A stretch of 64,000 bases of DNA from Linnemannia elongata (lineage: Eukaryota > Mortierellomycota > Mortierellomycetes > Mortierellales > Mortierellaceae), in the NCBI GenBank assembly GCA_036320915.1, contig JAXBDG010000007.1:930001-994000 (forward strand), written 5' to 3'. Below are positions 1-11,500 of the stretch, in pieces (within the stretch, counting starts at the first letter, position 1; each line of letters starts with the position of its first letter). Position numbers and translations under genes: made by a program. Below the pieces are notes generated by a model that searched no databases, was not told the DNA's origin, and saw nothing but the letters and a program-made list of their open reading frames with translations.

Positions 1-1680
1 GGCGAAAAAGAAAATATAGATATCATGGCGATGGTGTTTATGTGTAGAGAGGTTTACACGCCCGCATTCATGGGATGCAAACAAAAGAGAAAAGCAAAAC
101 GATAAAATAATTCCACCTGATAGGGGGGTCAGAGTGAAATAAATCACACGGGTGTAAAAAATAAATGGTGGGAGAAGACATCTGTGAAGGGAAAGGGGTC
201 GATGTGACTGAATCCCGAGCACCTGGACGGTGAGCAAATGAGAGAAAACAGTGAAAAACGACGTCGCAAAAATAAGAGATAAAGGAAAAGTGAGCTAGGA
301 AGAGAGACAGACAAGGGAGAAGGTAGGGGCGACCACCAGTTTGGTTGCACGAATGGGAAATCGCGGTGGTAGCGGTATAGGGTTCTGTTGGATGCAATAG
401 AGTTTTTGTGGTTGCTTTTTGCGTGCGGGAATGGGATAAAAGATTTATAGGTTTTGTGTCACTTGGCTGTTTGCAATAAAGGGGCGAAGTTGAGCGCACA
501 AAGAAATGGCGTGTGCAATTAGAGAAACTGTTCCTGAGAAGTATCAGAGGGAGAGCAGGGCAGGGGAGTGGAAAATAATAGTTCTTTTTTGCATGTTTCG
601 TGATTGAATGTGTGTTGTAGAAGAGCCATGAAGAGGGAGAGACAGAGAGGGAGTTATGGGGTAGATGGATGGGTACCATGCTTGGGGAAGGTTTAGAGCG
701 GCCTTTCGAAAGGTACATAAATTGGGTAGAAGAAGATTTAATCCAAGCTGCGGAACATGCAGAGAATGAACAAACAAAACGAAAGAACTTTCGCAAAAAA
801 AAGCTAGGAAAAATGGGTAAAAAAACTGGCGCAAGGGAAAATTGTTTGGTTGGTTCACTTACGATTCGATGGAAGTTATTTGTTATTCCTTATTGTGGGT
901 TGCTGTTGACTGGGTCGATTGAAACGCTGTCGAGGGGAGGGGAGTTAGTGGACGGGGGGTGCCTTAAATCTGTCCTTGAAAACGAGAGGAAAAGGCGATG
1001 GATGAAGAGAGATCGTCAACGAAGTATGGGTTGAATGAAAGAAACAGTTCTGAGCACAGCTTCTCGAGAGTGAAAGGGTTATATGAAGTGACTCGAGGGA
1101 AATAATAGACGAGAGAGGTCGAACTCGAGGTTGATCAATGAGGTGGGTGGAGGAGCAGGTGATGTAATTGTTGATACAAGTCGAAAAAAGGGGCGGTGAT
1201 GAATTGAAAGACCAAACGTGAGCAAGGATAAAAAGGTAGAGAGGGCGAAGGTGGACGTAGATATGAATGATGAGTGAAAAGCGGAGTGGAGGAGAGGATA
1301 ATATAGGATGTGCTGGTAAAATGAAAAGAGTGGAGAGAAGGTAATGATGTTGATATCGACGATGACGACAATTAGGTGCACAGATAAACGTACTATAGGT
1401 AGATAAAGAATGAATGGAGGAAAGGGGGAATGAAAAGTAGAGAAGGAAAGAGAAAGAACGAGGGCAAAGAAGATTAAAAGATACAAAAATGCGAAAGAAG
1501 AGTTGAAGAAAAGAAAAAGAAAAAGAAAAAAACAAGGGCGAAGAAATGATCGAAAAAAGGAAAGGAAACAAAAGGAGGACGAAGATGAATAAAAAAAAAA
1601 AAGAAAAAGAAGAACGAAGAAAGAAGAAGGGGATGATGAAGTAGAAAACTAAAGGAAACAAAGGACGACAATCTTCTTTC
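1..1680. other. Gene-free purine-rich stretch, possible leader of an off-window minus-strand gene
   Basis: No open frame here has recognisable protein character; the long minus-strand frames are Ser/Phe/Leu-rich translations of low-complexity DNA. The + strand is strongly purine-rich (GAAAG/AAGAA runs, densest at 1430-1650), so the minus strand is CT-rich. The same asymmetry sits just upstream of several well-supported start codons in this window, so this may be the promoter and 5' leader of a minus-strand gene whose coding part lies left of base 1. That is inference. Confidence 0.35.
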
Positions 1681-2019
1681 CTTCCTTCCTTGACACCCCT
1701 CCCCTGGTTGTTCTCCAATTGTATGTATATTTTATTTTGTTGGTTTAGCATCCGACTGACTGAATGAATGACTGGCCGAACTGACTGCACTGACTGACTG
1801 AGTGGCTGTCCGCACATCCGACCATCCGACAGATTTTTGTTTGTTTTAGTTTTCTTGGTTTGTTTGTTGTGATTGTGTTATGTTGTCTCTTTTACTTTAT
1901 TCAATTGTGTACGAGTTAAAGAGTGACAAAAGTTGATAAAGGAAAAATTCGATGAAGTGTGTTTTGTTTGTTGAATAATCGACCTCAAGTGAAAACAATA
2001 CCCTTTCTCCTCCTATTTT

Positions 2020-2024
<5 letters not shown>

Positions 2025-2057
<33 letters not shown>

Positions 2058-2071
2058 GTGTGTGTGTGTGT
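2025..2071. repeat. (TC)n followed by (TG)n microsatellite
   Basis: A near-perfect TC dinucleotide run (2025-2053) passes into a TG run (2058-2071). Confidence 0.9.
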
Positions 2072-2709
2072 CAATCTCACTCACTCTCTTTCCCCTTCTC
2101 CCTTCCTCCTTTTTTTTTTCGACGTGGTTTGTTTGTCGGGAAGCTGCAGTATCAAGCAAGAAGAAAATAAAAGCAAAGAAAGGGGGGAAAGAACCATGAA
2201 CGAACAGGATCAACTCTGAATTACTCCGAGGGAGAAGACAGGAGAAAAGAACGGAGGAGAAAAGAAAAGGACCAACAGGGCAATATCCCTGCCAGAGCTT
2301 TTTTTCCTTTTAAACCACTTGTGTCTACTTTTGTTTTCATGGATTTTTTTTTGGTTTTTGTTTGCTTCCATTCATTCCCAGATCGGCAATCAACACAACG
2401 CAGAAAAAAAAAGTTTAAAACGATAGAGGCGGTGTCAATTGGAAGCAAAGGTAATCTACTTCGTTTTTTATATCTCATGTTCAAAGCTGGTACTCATCCC
2501 CGCCATTGTCGTCATTCTGGGAATCCAGGGGAGGAACGGCTGAGTGGATTTTTTCTGTGTTGTTGTTATATTTCAAACCGCATCTTGAACATTCGTTAGG
2601 CACAGGGGGCCGGCACCGCCCACTTTTTTTGCTTGGTCTTTGTTTTGTTTCTCGTTTGTTTGTCTAGTTGATGGTGTTTCTCTCTCACTCGCTCACTCTC
2701 TCACTCTCA

Positions 2710-2717
2710 TACACACA

Positions 2718-2760
<43 letters not shown>
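2710..2760. repeat. (CA)n-(TC)n compound microsatellite
   Basis: A short CA run is followed by a TC run of about 20 units ending at 2760. Confidence 0.9.
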
Positions 2761-2768
<8 letters not shown>

Positions 2769-3288
2769 CCCTGGACCATTTTGTGCTATGTCGAGAAACA
2801 ACTCGTGTCTGACCCTAATAGAAAAAAATACAGATATCAAAGGCGATCACTCCCTTTTCTTGGCGCACTCCAAACCTATGACGCCATTATCCCTAGAACC
2901 TGAACCGCATGGTTTAGTTCCGTTCAAGCAATTCACAAACCCCTCTAAAATATTTCTATGGGCTCCCCTTTCTTCCTTACAGAGTGGCACCCCGTGGAAG
3001 GTAGTGCATGGTTCCCACTCTTTTTATGGTGTAGCCACTTATTCCATTCATTTAAACAAAATAAAGGGGGGACCGGTGTTCTACTACAAGGCGGCCAATC
3101 AGCAATAGAGGTTTCCTTAACATATTTTTGACAAGAACCCCTGAGAAGGCCTTTTTTCTGGTTGGCCGCGTTTCAGAGGTCCAAAGGAATTTGGGATCAA
3201 CAAGGAGAAGAATGAGTGTCCATATCCTGGTTTCTTAGGTACCATCTTTGTAAGATTCTTTCCGAGTAACAAGTAAGAGCTGCAACAT

Positions 3289-3289
<1 letters not shown>

Positions 3290-3325
<36 letters not shown>
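3290..3325. repeat. T36 homopolymer
   Basis: An uninterrupted run of 36 T on the + strand. Assembly length is uncertain for such runs. Confidence 0.85.
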
Positions 3326-3326
<1 letters not shown>

Positions 3327-4818
3327 TATCACAGAAAACATAGCAAATGAAGCTCTCTGCCGCTTTGAAAACAGAAAAAAAAATTGTGAACAAGACGAAA
3401 GAAACAGATGCAAGAACTAACACAACAAAAAGTTCACGAACAAAGGTTTCCTAACGACCTTGAAGGAAAACAAACGGCTCATCGGTTTCATAAAACCAGG
3501 AATAAAGAGAGAACGAAAAAAAAATAACGCCTTCACACACGCCGTTTTCTTTTCTGTTATCGAATCCACACCTATTCATCCCCGCCCTTTCTACCCGGCT
3601 TCGTTCCTAATTCCATTTCTGCCTTCTTTTTTCACAAAACTCGCCGCTTTCTTTCCAGGAAACAAAACAATATTACTTGATTAGACTAACTTAGCCCAAG
3701 CATGCTTACGAGAATAAGGTTGTAATCCCCCCGCCCTTTCACTCCCTTCTATCTATGGTCTCGCCTCGCGTCATCTGCAGCTTCCCTTTTCCATTTTCCT
3801 ATATCTGACACCAAAATACTAAGCACACCCACACACTCTTTTCGCGAACGTTTCTTATGCTTCCTTCCTTGCGCTTCTACCAAGACAGTAATAACGAGTC
3901 TCCTCTCCTCTCCGGGACTTGGTTCCGCAACTCTATTCCAATCACAGATGTGCAGAGGATCTGAGAAAGAGGTTAGAATGATGTGTGATGCCGAAGATCA
4001 ACTTCAACCAATGTCTTTCCCTGGCTTCTCTTTCTCTTTTCTTTCTGGAAGGCCCAAAGTATGGCCTCTTTCGGTTACGTGAGACCAGCTTGCGGGTAAA
4101 ACACGAACAACACTGTCTCTTACACTCCCCTTCGTGTTCTCCCTCGTCAGGAACCGACGAGAGCCATAGGACCCCGATGATGATACTGATGTCTGATGTT
4201 GATGAGAAAAAAATATAGAGACAAAATGGGTGAAAGAGGTTTCAGTTCAGGATCTTACCTTGACCCTTTACCTTTTTTTTTTCTCCCTAGCCCTGCCACA
4301 TCGCCATGCGACCCCAGATGATGACAATCGTGTTTTAATGGCAATGACGAGAAACTGTAAGAACAACGTGCGAAGAACCGGAACCAAGTGATGCAGGGGC
4401 AAAGTCGAAAAGTGGGTAATATAAATTTCCTTTTCATTTGTTCTTTGGCTTTTTTTTTTTTCTTGCCATTCCTGACTTTCACAGTGCCTTTGTCTTTGCA
4501 CTGCCTCATCGCTATGCCGCCCCACGATAACGACATATCATTTCCGGTGGCGATGGAAATCGAGGGAGAAGAGTCGAAAATAACAGGTGTAACAGGAGGT
4601 TTCGGTTCACAGCCTCTCTTGTCGTCACCTTTGCTTCTGCCTTTTTCAACAATCATCTTCGCCCTCCCTTGCACTGCCTCATTATCAGATCAAGCTCACT
4701 TTTTTTTTTTTTTTTGCGCGTTTATGCATCTTTCAATATTATTCGAAATCGCCTTAACAAAAAAAAAAAGGCTACATGGCTTGCGGTTAGCAAATTGGAG
4801 GTAAAGTCGGTAAAGTAC

Positions 4819-7800
4819 TTAGATTTGCAGGTCTTCGACATGTTGGAGCTGCTTGAGTTTTAAATAGACGTCGACGCCATGGCCTTGCATCGAGACGAGG
4901 TGCATGCGTCCGCCAAAGTACTGTGCATAGATTCTTGTCAAAGGCAGTCTAAAAAGATTCAAAGGCAAAGCCCAATGGAGCACAACAAAATATAAAACAC
5001 ACAAACACGACAAAGTTAACGACACAACAAACAAAAAGATAGAACACAACAAACAAACAAACATAAATGCCAAGATTGTTATGCAAGGGTGAAAAAGGTA
5101 AAAAGATCAAGCGAGATATGTGTGTTAGAGAGTGAGTACAGTGTGCGTGAGCGAGAGAGAGAAAAGAATGGGAGGGAGAGCGAGAAATGCGTGTGAGAGG
5201 TAAAGTGAGAAAGTAGGGCAATGGAAGGAGACAGAGAGAAATGCAGAGAATAGAGACGAGACCAAAAGAGAGGGAGGGAGGGATGCATCCGAAAATTGAG
5301 TTAGTGGTTTTGGTTATTATTTCGTATGTCCCTTTTTTCCTCAATCAACAAACAGGATCAGCAAGCAAAATACATGCGCATGAGAAAAGGAGGGGTGCGT
5401 GTTGCAACCCCAATAGCAAACACATAACCATGACAACAAAATCCAGCAGCAGAGAGACATAAGCAGTAGCAGCACCAAAAATCTCCACTTACCCAAAACC
5501 TAGACCAGCGATTGGGCCTCCAAGTCCAGCCTGCATCGCCAATCGACTGACACCCGTAAAGATACTCTCAGACTCATTGCCAGGACTACCACCGTCCAAC
5601 AAACTGCCATCAGGCGCTGCGAAGGAGGATGAGGAAGAGGTCTCGTTGTCATCCTTGACAGTGGTGAACGAGTAATCAAAGATGTGGTCCAGGTCCTCCT
5701 GTGACACTCCACCGCCCTGGTCACGGATCCGGATTGTAATCTCATGCTCACTCTGCGCAATCGTCACCTCCACTGGTGGATGTCCAAACTCGTTCGGCCG
5801 CTTGGTAATATCCAACTCCTTGCTTCCCTTCTCTTTCAGTTTTGGCGATGATGATGAAGCTAATCCGTTACCTTCCTGAGGAATCTGTCGGACCTCGGCA
5901 TGATCAATTGGCCCTTCCTCCTCTGTGAGCTCGTCAAAGATGCTGGTCTCTCGTCGTGGAACAGACCGCCCAATCTTGACCGAGTGCTCAACCGTCGCCC
6001 GCAGAGAGTTCTTGAGAAGCTCGCAGAGGATGTACTCAAGATGGACAGGTACATAGGTGAACGTCGCATCCGTCTGACCGTTGATCACCACGTCGGGACT
6101 CGATCCATAGTTGACGTTACACAGTTCCTGCACAAACGATGCGCAGTCCTTGACCAGTTCTGCCGGTTTGAGTTGAGTATGGACGACACCAATGACTTTG
6201 CTATCGGCATTCGATTGGTCCGTAGTGGTGATGCTGCCATTGTCTTGAGCCGATCCCTCCTCCTGATCATCTTTAAGCAAGTCCGTCCTTTGCGCCCGAA
6301 GAGCAATTACCTGCTCAGCAATCAGTCGGATTCCGATACGCGACCTAATCATCTCGTCCAGGAACGTTTGGATGTCGGCGGTGTTCATATATTTTTTGCA
6401 TTCCAAAAAACCTGGATGTCGCACGCAACAAATATGGCAAGATAGAAATATGTCAGTAAGACAGGGGTTTCTTCACTATCCTGCTTCGTTGGAGAACCTA
6501 TTGTTTCCGATAACTTGAATAAGTTACCTTGGGAGAGCATAGGAATAACATTCGCATGAGACTCAACCAAGCCCCTCAAGACCTCTGCAAACTGATCCAG
6601 ATCCTCCTTATCTCGAATATCTTCCCGGAACGCTGTCAGGGCTTGGAAGGAGTCGTAGTAAAGTCGATACACTCGCTTAATATACGGGTTAGTCCCAATA
6701 ATAAAGGGTAAGTTCTGGATCGACTTGACCCGTCGAGCTAACCGGACTGGTAACTCCTTACGCGCGTACCGAGCCATCTGCAAGTTGACTTCTAGATCCT
6801 GTTGGTGATGGTCGTGGTCGTCTCCGACCGCTGCTGTTGTTGTTGATAGTGTCGTTTCCTCAGCCCCGGCTTTCTTGGAACCTCCGAAGCCTAGGAGCGC
6901 CTTCAGCGTGACAGTCTGAATCTCTTGATCGGCGTACTATCCAGAACACAAGGTCAAACACGTCGCCAAAAAGAAAATAAATATACCCCCCTCCGCGTTA
7001 ACAAAACCGAACAAGATCCTTCTCAAAAATAGCCTCACGAACATGAGACGCAGGACATGTATTATGTATGGCATGTATGATATAATGGGCAAAGGCCCCA
7101 AGGAGAAAAAAAAGAGAGGCTTACAAGGGTCACCTGGTCATCATAAAACGAAACGACATTATCGAGCTCTTGCTGTGTCGACATTTGCCGGTGCACACCT
7201 CGCCTTCCCAGCCCACACTCAGCCTGCCGAGTCATCATAGGTGGCGAAGACATGAAGAACATCCCAGCCTGTTGCCGGTTCCATTGTTGTTGCAATTGTG
7301 AGTAGTGATGCTGTTGGTGTTGTTGCGCTAGGATTGTGGCGGCCGCTGATGGAGTTGCTGCGGACACTGTAGCGCCTGGGTGGGATGCATATGTATGAAA
7401 CCCAACACCTACTCTTCTCGAACCTACTCCTCTTCCCCCTGGCCCTGGCGGACATTGGACTGAGACTGCCAATGAACCAGCAAGACCAGAGTCCGTCGCT
7501 GTTACTCGTTTCGTAACTCCAAACATTGTCCTAGTCGCACTTGTAGAAACCATGCCCAATGTTCTAGAAATCGAAGGCCCGCCCTGACTGTGGTATTGGT
7601 ATTGGTGTTTTTGTCGGCATAGACCGACCAACGCGTGAGGTGTTTTGGTTCTGGTTCCAGCGACGGTCATCCGAGTGGCGGCGACGGTGGTGGAAGTGGT
7701 TCGGTGTGTCATCCATGCCACGGGACCCCTCGTCATCACCACCGGGTATGTGGTTGTTATGATAGTGGTGGGGGAGGAGGAGGGAATGAGGCTGTTCTTC

Positions 7801-7841
7801 TTCCAAGAGAGATGTGCTCGCAATTGGATAGTCGAGGTCAT
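4819..7841 (-). CDS. Mitochondrial 2-oxoacid dehydrogenase kinase (BCKDK/PDK family)
   Basis: This family phosphorylates and switches off the E1 subunit of branched-chain 2-oxoacid or pyruvate dehydrogenase in the mitochondrial matrix. Exons on the minus strand are 7841-7125, 6936-6528, 6411-5493 and 4948-4819, all with GT-AG introns and matching phases, giving about 724 aa against roughly 410 in animals. The extra length is a long, low-complexity N-terminus that could include the transit peptide, plus Ser/Glu-rich inserts. The helical-bundle segment KELPVRLARRV...LPFIIGTNP resembles BCKDK more than PDK. The GHKL ATPase boxes are ELLKNSLRATVEHS (N box), IRDQGGG (G1) and GLGFGLPLTR (G2), the last split exactly by intron 3. 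The start at 7841 is a guess; in-frame ATGs exist up- and downstream. The donor at 7124 could instead be the GT nine bases earlier. BCKDK versus PDK specificity cannot be settled by eye. Confidence 0.85.
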
Positions 7842-8539
7842 GGGTGCAGAGTGAGGGTGTGTAATGAATGAGGAAGTGGACTGGTAAATTTCGAAGTTTG
7901 TGGGGTTGTCGACAGAGCGTGGGTTCTTTTTTTTTAAACGAGTAGGAAGGGAAGGAAGGAAGGTCGTTTTATCGCATTTTTTACACTTGTGCACACATCT
8001 GCAGTCGGATGGAGTGAGTTTGGTGCAACCATACGCTCATGTTCAACGGAAATGCCATGAAGTAGAAACAAAGAACGATAAGAGGACGAACACACGAGGT
8101 GAAAAAAAAGGGGGTACCCTGGCTGTCTTCATCACAAATGAAATGATGATAGAAAACCCCGCCGAGTGAATATGATATGTATGATACACTCACTCTAAAG
8201 AAACACGTTTACAGCTGTGCTTTACATCTGACATCAGTGATTCACTCATTGCCAAGGACAAGCATGCAAAACAAAGACAAAACAAGCAACCAAGCAGAGA
8301 ACATGAAGCTATGTACAAACGAATAGGAATATTTTTTTAATGGTGGCACAGAAGACCGCGGCATTACGATCAAACGGACAATGTAGGTTAACAAACAAAA
8401 AAGAAAGAAAGAGCACACTAGAAAACGAATAGAAAACGCAAAAGTAAAAGCAAAAAAAATATGTAACAGGAGAAAATAATAACGATGATACAGGCAGCTA
8501 CATGAGCTCACGAAGGGAAATATAGCCGTTCTCCCCTCC

Positions 8540-11500
8540 TTAGTTGACCTCGCTGTTGGAGCGGCGGAAACTAAGACCGCCAAACATGCTGTTGCGCGTC
8601 GACTGGCTGCGCTTGAGCTTCGTCTCGCCCTCAGCCACCATAAACTTGCGCGTTCCGAACCCGCTTGACGTCGGTGATGTAGGCACAACTCCTGCGCTCG
8701 CTGCCTTCTCACTTGGCCATCCCTTACGAACAACCGCCGCAGGTCTGGAGTTCGACATAGACTCGCGTCCAGACTGGGTCGAGCCCAAGGTATCGGTACT
8801 GCCACGGGGCAGAGTCTGTCGGCTGGAGCTCTCCTGCGAATCTCCTGACCCCCGACGAGCATTCTCTCCGTTCAGAATCTGCATGCCGTCTTCCGAGAGG
8901 GCTGTCATCTGGGTCGAGGCTCTGGGTGAGGGCGAGCCGCTTCTAGAGTTGATCATGCTCATCATTGCAACCTCTCCAAGGGACTTGCGGATAGTGCGAC
9001 CCCGTCCCAGGCTGTTGGTAGAGGCGGCAAAGGCGGCGTTCATCTCCAGCTCCTTGACCTTCTCCTGCAGGGTGTGACGTTCGACCTGACCCTCCAACCA
9101 CAAACGCTTCGTCTCTTCAAACTGCTGGCGCATCACGTTGATGTCCTTCTCAAAGGTATCCCGCTCATGGCGCAAACCATCCATCTCCATCGCCATTGCC
9201 ATCTTGGTCGACTGGAGGACCACCTGCTGTTCCTGGAGCATCATGACCGCCTCCTTGGAGTCCATCAGAACCTTCTCCAAATTGTAATTCTTTTGACGCA
9301 GAGACTCAACCTCGTTCATCGCCTCCATTGCAGAGACCTTGGCGTGAACGAGCTCACCAGTTACATGAGCAAGTTCGCGCTCAACCACGGAGAGACGCTG
9401 AGAGAGTTCATCCTGGCCGTTGGTCGAGGAAGCGATCGAAGAGGCCTTGGTTTCCAAACTCTCCTCCAAATCCTCATCCCGCGAATGGGTGGACATGGCC
9501 ATAGAGGAGGCAGCGTCGCTCTGGCTCATCACCGAGGGAGAAACGGCGCTCATCATCGAAGCACGGTTCTGTTGACGCTCCATGTCGGCGATCTTCTTGC
9601 GAAGGTTCTCGGTCTCCTCCATGAACTGCATCTTCTCCATCTTGGCAACGACAAGCGCCTCCGTCACATCGACATGATCCCTCTGGAGTGTCGACAGAGC
9701 CTTGGCCAAATCCTGAATCTGCTCCATCAACATGGCGTCGGTGTTGCTCGACCTGGTGATGCTCGCAGTCTCCACGGACTCGTCGTCATCTCCGTCGCCC
9801 AAACCAGCCAGACTGGCTGAGGATCCGAACGAGGCAGCGATCGAAAGACGGCTGCCACCGCGCTTCAATGGAGGGGTAGTCTTGGCCTTGGGGGCAGCAG
9901 GTGCGGCTTTGGCCTCCTCTGTCTTAGCCTTGGATGAACCGAAGCGATCCTTGAACCGTTTGCTGGTCACCTCACCGGCACGCTTCTGCTGATCCTCTAA
10001 TTCGGCCAGGTAGGCCATGGCGAGTGCATCTAGCTTGTCCTTGGAAATCTCGGAAGAGAGGGCCATGGCATCCTTGATCACGCTTCCTGCATTGTCCTCG
10101 TAGACATCGTAGAGCTTGGATGACAAGACCTCGAGCAAGTCCTCAAATTCCTGCAACTGCATCAGCTTCTCCTCGTTCTTCTTCAAGAATGCGACGGCAA
10201 CGCGCATAATGGTCTCGGGGGCACCCTCGGTAAAGACGACATCGTAGACACGGAGAACCAGTGGCAGGGGGTATGTGTAAGCGAACAAAGAGAGGAACCA
10301 CTGGGAGGCGTACATGGCGGCCTGGATAGAGTGGAACGAGAGATGGGCGTGCAACATGGGCAGATGCTCCGACAACAGAGCCGAGAACTGGTAAAGGCGC
10401 AACTGAAGACCCTCCATGTTCAATGTAAACATGGTTCGCATATCGTAGGTCTCCATTAGGCGGACAAAGACACAGAAAGCCTCCTTTTCGTCCATCTAAG
10501 TGATTAAAATTTAAAAAAAAAAAAAACAAAAAAAAAAATATTGGTTGAGGGTGGTGTGGGATAGACGTTGCAATAAAAAAAATGTGTTCAGGGATCGCTG
10601 TTGGTAGTAAAAGGTGGAGGGGAAGAGAGAAGTATCAAAAAGGCCGAGGTCACTTACGTTCATGAGAAGTGGTCCGACCAAGAATCCGAGGCCTTGGCAG
10701 TAACCGACATGGGGATCGTAAAGAGAGTATGCCTTGAGGATGTTGAAGAGCATCTCTTGTCCTTTGCCGCCTTCTTCCTTGAACATGTCGATCTGAGGGA
10801 ATGTCCTGGCGAGATCGCGCTGAATGATGCGCTCGTAGGGCGAGTGCTCCTTGAGGAGCTGGGTATACATGGTCTCGAGATAGGTCGAGGACGCTTGGGA
10901 CATGGACTGCCAGATCAAACCACGCAACTTTGAGGGAAGACCTTGGCGCACTCTGGCCGAGAGAAGATGGGGCAATTTGCTTGCCACGGCGTTGTAATCC
11001 TGGACGAGCATTCCCCAAAACTCCCAGTCGATCTCTTCGTCTCCAGCCTGAGGCTCCAACACTGAGGCCAGTGAGGACATAGGGTCGACTGTCTCTGAGT
11101 TGGGGCTGTTGAGTGTGGTTGAATCGGCAATGAGGCGATGCAGGGTGTTGAGGTTGCCCTTGAGAATGTTGGATTCGATACAGACTGACTTTGGATCAGT
11201 GTCCAAGAGGCCGTTTTGTCTCTCGAGGCGTGCAAGCAAAAATGAAGTCGAATCCTATGAATAGAACAAACCGTTAACCAAAAAAAAAAGCGCACGGGTG
11301 TTAGTGTCGTGAAGAGATCAAAAAAAAAAAGTTCGTCGTCTCGCCGCCTTGTGTCAATTACTACCACATGCAGAGGCGTGAATAGATATGCCTTTGACAT
11401 GAATAATAGTCGATTTGAACTGGTGTATGATTGACGAGCAATTACCTGTGGTGGCAATAGGCTGTTCTGCTCCTCCAGCTTATGAAGAAGTTCGATATCG

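Larger units (their letters stand above)
1681..4818. other. Intergenic, microsatellite-rich, no gene seen
   Basis: The stretch lies downstream of the 3' end of the minus-strand kinase gene. It contains CT, GT and CA microsatellites, a T36 run and several shorter T runs. Frames such as 2668-3108 (+) and 4255-4674 (-) have no domain, no conserved motif and no plausible splice partners. I see nothing that supports a gene. Confidence 0.5.

Noticed and set aside
945..1817. Minus-strand frame of 290 codons
   Set aside because: Ser/Phe/Leu-rich translation of purine-rich DNA, no domain, no splice partners.
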